64,000 nucleotides of DNA from the NCBI RefSeq assembly GCF_025567405.1, contig NZ_JAOQKJ010000003.1:124001-188000 (forward strand), in the 5' to 3' direction. Made by a program: the position numbers and the translations under genes. Positions 17,385 to 25,167 of this stretch are shown here, one piece after another. The notes below the pieces were generated by a model. It made no database searches. It had not been told where the DNA came from and worked only from the letters and a program-made list of their open reading frames with translations. Source of the DNA: Suilimivivens aceti (GTDB taxonomy: Bacteria > Bacillota > Clostridia > Lachnospirales > Lachnospiraceae). Numbering within the stretch: the stretch's first letter is position 1; every line of letters begins with the position of its first letter.

Positions 17385-18830
17385 TTACCGCTCCGGCTCC
17401 CGGTCGTGAGAATTGTCCCGTTCCTGTCTGGACAGCTGCTCGGCGGTTTTGCGGAGCCGTTCCACTGCTTTCAAATCCTCCCGCATGGATTTCATGGCAA
17501 GCGTGTCCGTCTGCTTTCCAGCGGCCAGCTGGTCGATCTCCCGCTGCCATGCCTTCGGGGTTATCCCCTCGCCTCTGTCTTTCAGTTCTTTCAGATACCG
17601 GGCCGCTGCGTCATACAGAATCAGTTCCCGGCTGTGGCGCTGTTCAAACTGTTCCCGTTTTTCCGGCTTTACTTTGGCAAGCTGCTTGTGGATGGACTTG
17701 TACTGGTTGTACTGTTCCCACATCTCCCCGCGTTCGGTAAGAATGGCGATCCGGCGCTCAGCCTTGACGATCTTTCCCCTCAGGTCATAGTAACATCTGT
17801 TCATATCAGCGATTTTTTCATGAAGCTGCTGCATAGACTGGATGCCGTTTGCCTGCAAAAAGCTGAATAGTGCAGCGCTTTCCTGCAAAGCCCGGATTTT
17901 GCCGGTGCGGGTGCGGGGAGCGTCCAACTGCTGCTGGGCCTCCCACAAGGCGGTCAAGCTGCTTTGCTGTGTTTGTGGTTTTTCCGTTTCGGCTTTCGAC
18001 CAGCGATAAAGACGGGTAATGCGGGCTTTGATTTCTTTCAGCAGCTTGTTGTCGGCGGCGATCTGCCGGTTTACTTCTCCCTTGTCGGTGCGGATACCGC
18101 GCTTTTCCATTTGGCTGGCGGCTGGCCCCAGATGGACAGAGGGGATTTTATCAATGCCCTGCCGCTTGTAGCTGCGGTGGTCAATGCGATCCGGTCTACC
18201 GGCAGATTCCAGCGCCCGGTTGGTGTAGGCTGCCCACGCTGCCCGCCAAATCTCCACATTTCCTTTATCGTTCCAATCGGTTGTATCCTCACGATGATTT
18301 TTCCAGCCGCCTTTCCCATCCGGGATACGCTGTCCATTCTCGTCCAGATCGTATGCCTTGCGGCACTTTGCGCCCCACTGTCCATTTTCTTTCAGAGGCC
18401 GGAGCGTCAGCATGATATGGACATGAGGGTTGCCGGTTCCCTTGTCATGGATAGCAAAATCGGCGCACATCCCCTTGTCCACAAAGTTGTCCTTCACATA
18501 GGACCGGACAAGGGCAAGCTGCTGTTCTCTGGACAGTTCGCGGGGCAGAGCTGCCTCAATCTCGCGGGCAAGCTGGCTGTCCCTTGCCTTCTCGATTTGC
18601 TCCACGCTGTTCCAGAGGATAGAACGGTCTGCAAATTCCGGCGGGGCGTAGGCAGGCAGCATGATCTCCGCATGAACAATGCCGCCCTTCCGGGTGTAAT
18701 CATGGGTCATGCCGTCCCATTCATTTGTCAGCTTGGTTCCGCTGCGGTAAGCAGCTGCGGCAACAGCAGAACGGCCTGCGCTGCGCTTGATGATACTGAT
18801 GGGGATATGACAGAAATCTATGGGGAACAC
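17385..18830 (-). CDS. mobL: MobA/MobL (MOBQ) relaxase
   Basis: The 481-residue protein has the relaxase N-terminus (FCHIPISIIKRSAGRSAVAA without the last residues), a conserved AAYRSG, and the metal-binding HDKGTGNPHVHIML histidine motif near residue 130. A long coiled, charged C-terminal half follows. It nicks oriT and leads strand transfer using conjugation machinery supplied by another element; it corresponds to TnpZ of Tn4451. The start is uncertain: the GTG at 18830 lies inside AAAGGAGG, while an ATA four codons later (18818) has ideal 8-nt spacing. A candidate oriT lies about 145 bp upstream. Confidence 0.92.
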   Translation of the reverse strand: MFPIDFCHIPISIIKRSAGRSAVAAAAYRSGTKLTNEWDGMTHDYTRKGGIVHAEIMLPAYAPPEFADRSILWNSVEQIEKARDSQLAREIEAALPRELSREQQLALVRSYVKDNFVDKGMCADFAIHDKGTGNPHVHIMLTLRPLKENGQWGAKCRKAYDLDENGQRIPDGKGGWKNHREDTTDWNDKGNVEIWRAAWAAYTNRALESAGRPDRIDHRSYKRQGIDKIPSVHLGPAASQMEKRGIRTDKGEVNRQIAADNKLLKEIKARITRLYRWSKAETEKPQTQQSSLTALWEAQQQLDAPRTRTGKIRALQESAALFSFLQANGIQSMQQLHEKIADMNRCYYDLRGKIVKAERRIAILTERGEMWEQYNQYKSIHKQLAKVKPEKREQFEQRHSRELILYDAAARYLKELKDRGEGITPKAWQREIDQLAAGKQTDTLAMKSMREDLKAVERLRKTAEQLSRQERDNSHDREPER

Positions 18831-18974
18831 CTCCTTTCAGTGAGGGGATAACAGGCTCTGTGGAGCCGGACAAACGCAAAGTGGGTGTCTGGCTGCGCAG
18901 AGCGCACAAGGGGGTTGGGGAGCATAGCTTCCCATCGTGGACGAAGTACGCAACGCCCCCGGCAGGGCGCACAG

Positions 18975-19002
18975 CACCGGCAACGGTGTATAAGTGCGCC
19001 CT
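18975..19002 (+). other. oriT: Candidate oriT (MOBQ-type nic region)
   Basis: TAAGTGCGCCCT at 18991-19002 resembles the nic core of MOBQ plasmids such as pSC101 and RSF1010/R1162. An inverted repeat, CACCG-GCAA-CGGTG (18975-18988), lies directly before it, as in those origins. A second small palindrome, CCCTTGT-AA-ACAAGGG, follows at 19000-19015. The site sits in the gap upstream of the MOBQ relaxase gene. The recognition is from memory of the plasmid sites and needs alignment. Confidence 0.65.
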
Positions 19003-19016
19003 TGTAAACAAGGGAC

Positions 19017-19307
19017 TTATGGCGTGTCCCCGGATTTTGGCAGGTTTGCAGTCAATTCCGCAGCCCCCGGAAGATGGGACAGGGCAATCAGAAATGTTTT
19101 GACCTCCGCGCCGGAAAGGTCGGGAGCCAGCGGGAAAATGCCCTCCAAAACGGCTCCACGCTCAATCAGGCGGCGGGTGCGAACCCTGCGTTCTTCGTTC
19201 CGCTGCTTGTTCTCCCAAATCTTCTTTCGGTTTTCAAGCTGCCGAATCTCCTTCAGGACTTTCTCCCGTTCTTCTTTTTGGGGGTGGGCTGTAATTTTTT
19301 CGTTCAT
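19017..19307 (-). CDS. DUF3847-type small mobilisation-associated protein
   Basis: The 96-residue protein is mostly one highly charged helix (EREKVLKEIRQLENRKK) followed by the VRTRRLIERGAVLEGI block and a C-terminal small domain. It matches the DUF3847 proteins found beside MobA/MobL relaxases, which may be relaxosome accessories. The ATG at 19307 has AGAGGTG upstream; the longer frame to 19445 overlaps the neighbouring sigma-like gene. Its end lies next to the candidate oriT. Confidence 0.8.
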   Translation of the reverse strand: MNEKITAHPQKEEREKVLKEIRQLENRKKIWENKQRNEERRVRTRRLIERGAVLEGIFPLAPDLSGAEVKTFLIALSHLPGAAELTANLPKSGDTP

Positions 19308-19335
19308 GTCAGGCACCTCTTTTCTTTGGAAATAC

Positions 19336-19797
19336 TCATAGATTGACCGTCCATTTCTGTCGAGCAAAGTACCGGCGCAGCCTCCGCAGTGCGGCATGGA
19401 TGGATTTTCCCGCCTGTGATGGCGTGATACCCTCCATTGCGGCAATATCTTTCACTTTCATACCCAGCATATAGCGGGCATGGACACGGCGAGCCTGCAT
19501 AGGCGGCAGGGAAGAAATGGCTTCGTACAATCGCCGTATCAATTCTTCGTATTCGGCTAATTCTTCTTTTTCTATCAGGTAGTCCTCCGGCGATGGCTGC
19601 GCCCAGCCGATGGCGGCATTTTCGATTCCATCGTTACAATCGAGGGAATAAAACGCCTTATACCGGAACATCTTGCGATCTCTGGCGGCCTCGGCTCTCT
19701 TGTCCAGAAGAAACGCTTCGACGATCTCATCGGACACCTCCACAAAAATGTCCTCTTTGCAAAATGGATAATATTGTTTGAGATTGATGGTCTGCAT
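19336..19797 (-). CDS. Sigma-70-like HTH protein (copy 1 of 3)
   Basis: The 153-residue protein starts MQTINLKQYYPFCKED, continues through the SPEDYLIEKEEL motif and ends in a region-4-like HTH (MLGMKVKDIAAMEGITPSQAG). It keeps sigma region 4 but has no clear region 2, so it may act as a transcription regulator instead of a true sigma factor. GAGGG precedes the ATG at 19797. It is one of three tandem paralogues on the same strand; copy 2 starts only 10 bp upstream of it. Confidence 0.75.
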   Translation of the reverse strand: MQTINLKQYYPFCKEDIFVEVSDEIVEAFLLDKRAEAARDRKMFRYKAFYSLDCNDGIENAAIGWAQPSPEDYLIEKEELAEYEELIRRLYEAISSLPPMQARRVHARYMLGMKVKDIAAMEGITPSQAGKSIHAALRRLRRYFARQKWTVNL

Positions 19798-19807
19798 AGG
19801 CACGCCC

Positions 19808-20260
19808 TCACTCTGTTTGAAAAAGGTCATCATAGCAGCGGCGCATATTCCGCAGCCCCCGGTGGATGGCAACGCTGACCTTACTGCTATGGATACCCTC
19901 TCTCCGGGCGATTTCCGGCTGCTTGATACCGGCAATATAGTAGGCGTGAACACGGCGGGCCTGTGTCGGAGTGGCATGAGCCAGAGCCACCGGCAGAGCT
20001 GCAATCAGGTGCAGGCGGGTGGTCATTTCTTCTCGTTCCAGCAAAATATCTTCCGGCGATCTGCTGTGTTCCAGTGCGTAATTTTCCAGCCAGCTGTATG
20101 CGTCCAGAGAGTAGTAGGCGCGGTGGTAGACTTTCCGACGCTCATAGTTCTCCATCTCCCGCTGGGCCTGATACATCGCTGCCCATACCTCGTCCGTAAC
20201 ATCCACAAACTCGTCATGCCGATAGTGGGGATACATCCACCGCAGATTGATTGTTTTCAT
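19808..20260 (-). CDS. Sigma-70-like HTH protein (copy 2 of 3)
   Basis: The 150-residue protein shares with copy 1 the MKTINLRWMYPHYRHDEFVDV opening (as M-T-I-N-L and F-V-D-V), the SPEDILLEREEM motif and a C-terminal HTH (YYIAGIKQPEIARREGIHSS). The similarity shows a tandem duplication followed by divergence. CAGGAGGT lies before the ATG at 20260. Function is likely transcriptional control of the mobilisation region, an inference from position. Confidence 0.72.
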   Translation of the reverse strand: MKTINLRWMYPHYRHDEFVDVTDEVWAAMYQAQREMENYERRKVYHRAYYSLDAYSWLENYALEHSRSPEDILLEREEMTTRLHLIAALPVALAHATPTQARRVHAYYIAGIKQPEIARREGIHSSKVSVAIHRGLRNMRRCYDDLFQTE

Positions 20261-20363
20261 AGGCTTACCTCCTGAAAATCGGAGAGGCGGGCAGCTCGTC
20301 CGCTGTCCGCCCCTCGCTGAGATAAGGGAAATGATCCCTTTCACTTGGTAGCCAGAAAACAGG

Positions 20364-20777
20364 TCATTCGTTAAGCCTGTTCTCAAAGAAATTTATAAAT
20401 TTTTTTCTGACCGCCTCCACACTTTGATAAACAGCCACTTTGGAGCAGCCGTACAGCACACCAATCTCTGCAAGGCTCAGTCCCTCAAGCGCATAGAGCA
20501 GGAACCGGCGGCGCTGGGCCTCGGTGCAGGTGTCCAGAACAGCCATCAGCTCATGCAGCGTTTCCATGCGGCAAAAGTATTCTTCCGGTGTTTCGCCGTA
20601 GGCTCCTACGCCCTCGGTGGTAATGATGTACTCGTCAAACTCCCGGCCATCCCAATGCCGCCGCTGTTCATGGAACAGGTTCTCCGTTTTGTGATCGGCC
20701 CGGTCAAGAAATTCATAGACTTCCAGCGTGACCTCCACGGCCATAGCTTGTCCGTTATAATTGATGGTAACTTCCAT
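20364..20777 (-). CDS. Sigma-70-like HTH protein (copy 3 of 3)
   Basis: The 137-residue protein has TPEEYFCRMETL in place of the SPEDYLIEKEEL motif of copies 1 and 2 and a C-terminal HTH (LEGLSLAEIGVLYGCSKVAV). It is the most divergent of the three. The ATG at 20777 has GGAGG 8 nt upstream; an ATG at 20792 overlaps a hairpin (20791-20817). It is the first gene of the run and so the likely point of control for the sigma-like and DUF3847 genes. Confidence 0.72.
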   Translation of the reverse strand: MEVTINYNGQAMAVEVTLEVYEFLDRADHKTENLFHEQRRHWDGREFDEYIITTEGVGAYGETPEEYFCRMETLHELMAVLDTCTEAQRRRFLLYALEGLSLAEIGVLYGCSKVAVYQSVEAVRKKFINFFENRLNE

Positions 20778-20790
20778 CTGCCTTTCCTCC

Positions 20791-20817
20791 ATTCAGATTT
20801 TTTTGGTAAATCTGAAT
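20791..20817 (-). promoter_or_regulatory. Hairpin directly before the ribosome-binding site of sigma-like copy 3
   Basis: ATTCAGATTT and AAATCTGAAT form a perfect 10-bp stem with a 7-nt loop that ends where the GGAGG site begins on the minus strand. It could modulate ribosome access or bind a regulator as DNA. Confidence 0.45.
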
Positions 20818-21250
20818 GAGGCGGCGGGGAGCGGCACCGGGGATAAAGTTCGGGCCATGCTGACCCGATGTTCCGGCTCCATAGGGACAAAAAAGCGCCC
20901 GGACAGCAGAAAGCTATACGAGCGTAATAGAGTATATTTTGCTGTTTAGTTACATGGTATAGTGCATACTTCTGACCGCATTGCTCCGCTGCTGGGAACA
21001 GGCTTTTTTTAGCTGGTGCAGATCATGAATACTGCGAAAAAGAGAAAAGGACACGGCAAAATAACCTCCAATCGGCTACCGTGTCCCTGCAAGTCGTCAT
21101 TGGTTTGTGTAGACGCAAAGAAACGGCGGCTCTGAAAATCAAAGCCGCCGTTTCATAGGCGCGTGAAAATGTGTCTGCTCTGCGACGGCTTTTTTTCTTT
21201 TGCCGTCGCGCGGCAGATTGCTTTCTGATTCGGTTCTCTATAAATTGGTC
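20818..21250. other. Non-coding junction between element backbone and cargo
   Basis: No credible gene was seen. It contains three inverted repeats: GGACACGG/CCGTGTCC (21049-21086, 22-nt loop), a perfect 12-bp stem GAAACGGCGGCT/AGCCGCCGTTTC (21120-21154), and a T-loop hairpin GCGACGGC/GCCGTCGC (21182-21209). A relative of the last lies at 22136-22177, on the other side of the metallophosphoesterase gene. Promoters for the sigma-like genes should lie here, but no consensus pair stood out. Confidence 0.55.
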
Positions 21251-22105
21251 TTATAACTCTATACTGAGAAGTTCAATTACAACAACTTCCGGGCGATTGT
21301 TAAAACGGATGGGAATAATGCTGTTACCTAATCCACGGCTAACAATCATATTTGTATTGCCACTTGTATATAGCCCTGCGTCATACTGTGGAAATAGCCC
21401 TTGATTGGGTGCGATCAACCCGCCGATAAATGGCAAACGGAATTGACCACCGTGTGCGTGTCCGCTTAAAACCAAATCAATATTGCAATGTACATAGCTT
21501 TCAAACAATTCTGGCCGGTGCGACAGCAAAATGGTGTAGCTATTTTCATCATCAGCAAGATTATTCAGCTTTGTACTAACCATAGCCGGGACTTCTCCGA
21601 ATATATCTCCTTTTATGGTAAAATCAGGGTCAGAAAGTCCAATAAGCGTTATTTCTTCTGTGTCGTGTTTTAACTGTACAGCTTCATCTTCAAGCACAAT
21701 TACGCCAATCGTTTTAAGTTCTATTTTGAGTTCATCATACTGTGACAGGCTTGCTTCGTGGTTCCCTGTTACATAATAGACAGGCGCAATCTTAACCGCT
21801 TCTTTTGCAAAATCAAGAGCTACTCCAATATCCGTATGCCCTGCGTCCACTAAATCCCCCGTTATTGCAATAATGTCCGGTTTGCTTTCTGATAACAATT
21901 CCAGCAACTTTCTATTGCCTTTCCCAAATTCTGCGTTGTGCAGGTCTGATACTTGTGCTATTCGGAACCCGGAAAATGCGATAGGAATACGGCTACTTGA
22001 AATTTTTATGTTACTTACCGTCAACGCTGTATTACCCCAGATCAAATAAACGAGTAGGGCAAAAAATATTGAGCTTATTACGCATAATTTAAGATGTTTT
22101 TTCAT
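21251..22105 (-). CDS. Membrane-anchored metallophosphoesterase
   Basis: The 284-residue protein has an N-terminal membrane helix (residues about 7-25) and the full calcineurin-like motif set: SDLHNAEFG, GDLVDAG, GNHEA, SHRP and GHAHGGQ, which bind two metal ions. Related YkuE/YaeI-type enzymes act on phospholipid or UDP-sugar phosphodiesters at the membrane. It is divergent from the ABC-exporter operon and AT-rich like it, so it was probably acquired with that cargo. The substrate is unknown; a link to envelope stress is inferred. Confidence 0.85.
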   Translation of the reverse strand: MKKHLKLCVISSIFFALLVYLIWGNTALTVSNIKISSSRIPIAFSGFRIAQVSDLHNAEFGKGNRKLLELLSESKPDIIAITGDLVDAGHTDIGVALDFAKEAVKIAPVYYVTGNHEASLSQYDELKIELKTIGVIVLEDEAVQLKHDTEEITLIGLSDPDFTIKGDIFGEVPAMVSTKLNNLADDENSYTILLSHRPELFESYVHCNIDLVLSGHAHGGQFRLPFIGGLIAPNQGLFPQYDAGLYTSGNTNMIVSRGLGNSIIPIRFNNRPEVVVIELLSIEL

Positions 22106-22135
22106 GTTTTCTCTTTTCCCATCCTCCGTAATTAT

Positions 22136-22177
22136 CTCTGCCGTGCGACGGCTTTTTCTTTTGTCGCCGTCCGACAG
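22136..22177. repeat. T-loop hairpin repeat (second copy of 21175-21216)
   Basis: The words TGCGACGGCTTTTT, CTTTTG and GACAGAT at 22144-22177 parallel TGCGACGGCTTTTTTT, CTTTTG and GGCAGAT at 21181-21218. The two copies lie in direct orientation on either side of the metallophosphoesterase gene. They may be footprints of the recombination that brought the gene in. Confidence 0.45.
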
Positions 22178-22227
22178 ATATGACTTTTTCTATTTTATGA
22201 ATATCATATCAAGGAACGACAAATCCA

Positions 22228-22295
22228 GCATGAGTAAATCATGCATGTTTTCTGCGTGATTTACTCATGCACTTTTTTACTGTGTTCGATATACT
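22228..22295 (+). promoter_or_regulatory. ABC-exporter promoter with perfect 14-bp inverted repeat
   Basis: GCATGAGTAAATCA (22228-22241) and TGATTTACTCATGC (22257-22270) form a perfect inverted repeat with a 15-nt centre. The right arm sits where the -35 of a TATACT -10 (22290-22295) should be, and no -35 consensus is present. This fits activation by a response regulator, most simply the LuxR-type regulator encoded at the end of this cargo. Confidence 0.6.
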
Positions 22296-22325
22296 GCTTG
22301 TGTACATTGAAAGGAGCGATCAATA

Positions 22326-23075
22326 ATGAGTACACTATTAGAAGTAAAAGACATCACCAAAATCTATCCAAACCAGCCGAAACCAGGACTGGATCATGTT
22401 TCTTTTGAAGTAATGCAGGGTGAATTTCTCGGTATTATGGGAGCTTCCGGCTCCGGCAAAACAACGCTTTTGAATGTGCTATCCACTATTGATATTCCTA
22501 CAAGCGGCAGCATCCGCATGGGAGGGAAAAAAATTCAAGAGCTTAGTCAAACACAGGCAGCCGATTTTCGTAAGAATAATCTCGGCTTTATCTTTCAAGA
22601 GTATTTTTTGTTAGACAGTCTGACTGTGCAGGAAAATATTGCAGTTCCCTTGACTTTGCTCCACGAAAGCGCAAAGACGATTGATAAAAAAGTGATGGAG
22701 CTTGCGGAACTGTTCGGAATTGCTTCACAGCTGAAAAAATATCCCAGTGAATTGTCTGGCGGTCAACGGCAACGTGTAGCGGCGGCTCGTGCAATGGTAA
22801 AACGCCCGCCGTTAATTTTTGCAGACGAACCCACCGGGGCATTGGACAGCAGTTCAGCAACGGAACTGCTCTTTGCCCTCTCAGAAGTCAATCAGGCTTT
22901 AGGAACAACAATTTTAATGGTAACACATGACCCGTATGCGGCAAGCTATACAGATCGCATTTTGTACTTTAAGGACGGGCATATCATTTCCGAATTGAAA
23001 CGGTGTAACAGGGAACGCCGTGAATTCTATGAGGAAATCATGCAAGAAGCCGCCAGACAGGACGAAAAGCGTTAA
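22326..23075 (+). CDS. BceA-like ABC transporter ATP-binding protein
   Basis: The 249-residue ATPase has Walker A GASGSGKTT, signature LSGGQRQR and Walker B LIFADEPTG, in the MacB/BceA class that works with FtsX-type permeases. Such transporters confer resistance to peptide antibiotics or sense them. AAGGAG precedes the ATG. The permease gene follows 13 bp later, and a two-component system lies downstream, so this is probably a detoxification/sensing module carried by the element. Confidence 0.92.
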   Translation: MSTLLEVKDITKIYPNQPKPGLDHVSFEVMQGEFLGIMGASGSGKTTLLNVLSTIDIPTSGSIRMGGKKIQELSQTQAADFRKNNLGFIFQEYFLLDSLTVQENIAVPLTLLHESAKTIDKKVMELAELFGIASQLKKYPSELSGGQRQRVAAARAMVKRPPLIFADEPTGALDSSSATELLFALSEVNQALGTTILMVTHDPYAASYTDRILYFKDGHIISELKRCNRERREFYEEIMQEAARQDEKR

Positions 23076-23088
23076 GGGGGGTGGCAAC

Positions 23089-25059
23089 ATGAAATTATCC
23101 GCAATCGCCTTAAAAAATCTAAAACGGAACTTTTCGTTTTATTCCCTGTACCTTTTTTCCGTTTCTTTTGTCTTGATGATTTACTTCTGCTTTACTTCAT
23201 TTTCCATGAACCAGATCATCATGGAAAAAATATCTTCGGATGGCAGAGTGGAAACCATGTGCCGGACAGTAGCAGTATTCATCATGGCATTTGTCATTTT
23301 TTATATGTTCTATTCCAATAGTTTTTTTATGCGGCGACGTATGAGAGAATTAGGGATTTATTCGCTACTTGGGTATCGAAAATCAACTATATTGAAATTA
23401 CTGATCTTTGAAAATGTAATGATCTGCTTTGGCGGTATGATTCTTGGAATTCTGACTGGCAGTATTCTCCACAAAATCGTAATCGCCGGGATTGTGACCC
23501 TTTTGGGAATATCCGTAGATCAAAGCGCAATCCCTCTAATTTACCCGGCAGCAGTAAAGGCAATCCTTTCCTTTGTAATCGTCGTGCTGATTACACTTAT
23601 ACTTTCTAACGCAAGTCTGCTCCGAAAATCTACCCTGCTTGATTTGGTGCGACTGGAAAAGAAAACGGAAAAACCGATCCATCCCCATGCAATAACAGCG
23701 ATATTGGGTGTCGGATTTCTCAGCGCAGGGTACGGCCTTGCATTGGACATTATGCGGGGAAAGCAGTCATTGTGGAATACCATTGGATTTTCTCCTATTG
23801 CCATGCTGACACTTCTTTGTGTTGTGGCAGGAACGATTCTGTTTATGTACTCATTCCTACCCTATGTCTGTCAGAAAATCCGGCAGAAAAAAAGCAGACT
23901 TTACCATGAAGATACCATTATTGTAGTGCCAAAGTTTATGCACCGCATCCGTTCTAATGCGAAATCACTGATTCTGCTGATTCTGCTGACAGCGGGGACG
24001 CTGGCGGTCTTTGGCTCGACGGTTCTTTCTATGTGGTATCCATACCAATCTTTCCGGCGCATTATCCCCTCTGCCATTGAATACCGAGTGACAAATGAGC
24101 AGGAAAAGGAAATCTCTTTGCAGGCTTTACAGGAGGCTTGCGACGAACAGGAATACGAAGTTTATGAAACGATTATTTTCAAAGTAAAAGCAACTTCTGA
24201 TCGTCTGCCGACAGAATACAGTATCAGTGAAGATAAGGGGCGTATTCCCGGATTTGAATGTATCAGCCGGACAGACTATGCCACCCTGCTTTCTCAGCAG
24301 GGAAAGAAAACGGATATTCCAGAATTATCAGATACGGATTGCATTTTAATCAAATACTATCCAGACCATGAACATTCTGACATGGGAGCCTCGTATCGTC
24401 TGGACTTTGGAACAGGAATAGCCGATGTAACAGTAAAACAGACAAGCATTGATAATCCTATTGGCTTTTCAAACAGTGTTGGAACGCTGATTTTGTCGGA
24501 TAACCTTTATCAAAAAATGCGTGACAGTACCATAGATAGAGTTTCGGTTATCAGTATTAATGGTGAAAAAATGCGCTCTAATGAAACTGCCTACACAGCT
24601 TTGAAAGCGTCTATGCCGGACAACATTTATCTGGCAAGCGCATGGCAAAGAGAAAGTACCTTTGTCCGCGATGCAAGTTCCACTTTTTTGCTAATTTGTT
24701 TTACTACGATTATTTTCTTGATTGCTACGGGCAGTATTCTTTACTTTCAAAATATTTCGTCCGTAACCTATGACAAACCGGACTATGAAATCATGCTGAA
24801 AATGGGATATAGTCACACAATGATTAAAAAATGTGTGCGTCGGCAGATACAGATTTATTACGGTATTCCCTATGTTATTGGATCGCTGCACAGCATTTTT
24901 GCGATGATTTGTTATAAGTCTGCACTGATGGACGATCTACTCGGACGGAACAGTGCCGTTGTTGCGCCGATCCTTTTGGCGGTGGCGATCTTCTCCATTA
25001 TCTATGCTATCTATTACCAGCTAACAAAACGTTCCTGCTATAAAATTGCCTTGATATAA
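23089..25059 (+). CDS. BceB-like FtsX-domain ABC permease
   Basis: The 656-residue protein starts MKLSAIALKNLKRNFSFY, a typical BceB/FtsX opening. It has clusters of transmembrane helices near residues 15-45, 65-90, 110-185, 210-260 and 290-320, a large extracytoplasmic domain of about 220 residues, and three C-terminal helices. The layout matches bacitracin/lantibiotic exporters. The ATG at 23089 follows a G-rich GGGGGGTGG stretch; the longer frame to 23020 runs inside the ATPase gene. A weak hairpin (25066-25091) follows, partly separating it from the kinase gene. Confidence 0.9.
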   Translation: MKLSAIALKNLKRNFSFYSLYLFSVSFVLMIYFCFTSFSMNQIIMEKISSDGRVETMCRTVAVFIMAFVIFYMFYSNSFFMRRRMRELGIYSLLGYRKSTILKLLIFENVMICFGGMILGILTGSILHKIVIAGIVTLLGISVDQSAIPLIYPAAVKAILSFVIVVLITLILSNASLLRKSTLLDLVRLEKKTEKPIHPHAITAILGVGFLSAGYGLALDIMRGKQSLWNTIGFSPIAMLTLLCVVAGTILFMYSFLPYVCQKIRQKKSRLYHEDTIIVVPKFMHRIRSNAKSLILLILLTAGTLAVFGSTVLSMWYPYQSFRRIIPSAIEYRVTNEQEKEISLQALQEACDEQEYEVYETIIFKVKATSDRLPTEYSISEDKGRIPGFECISRTDYATLLSQQGKKTDIPELSDTDCILIKYYPDHEHSDMGASYRLDFGTGIADVTVKQTSIDNPIGFSNSVGTLILSDNLYQKMRDSTIDRVSVISINGEKMRSNETAYTALKASMPDNIYLASAWQRESTFVRDASSTFLLICFTTIIFLIATGSILYFQNISSVTYDKPDYEIMLKMGYSHTMIKKCVRRQIQIYYGIPYVIGSLHSIFAMICYKSALMDDLLGRNSAVVAPILLAVAIFSIIYAIYYQLTKRSCYKIALI

Positions 25060-25126
25060 AGCGGCGGCTGGCACTTTCATTGGTGTCAGCCGTTGGTTTA
25101 TTCAAAAATATTTTAGAATAGTAACC

Positions 25127-25155
25127 TTGAACTCATTGGGAAAGGACAGTACAAT
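25127..25155 (+). promoter_or_regulatory. Sigma-A type promoter of the two-component genes
   Basis: TTGAAC (25127-25132) and TACAAT (25150-25155) are separated by 17 bp. The predicted start, near 25162, is only about 6 nt before the annotated ATG, so the message would be almost leaderless or translation would begin slightly downstream. Confidence 0.65.
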
Positions 25156-25167
25156 ATTAGAAAAGGA

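Noticed and set aside
19798..20004. Extended N-terminus of sigma-like copy 1
   Set aside because: The extension lies within copy 2 in another frame, and the ATG at 19797 begins the shared MxTINL motif.
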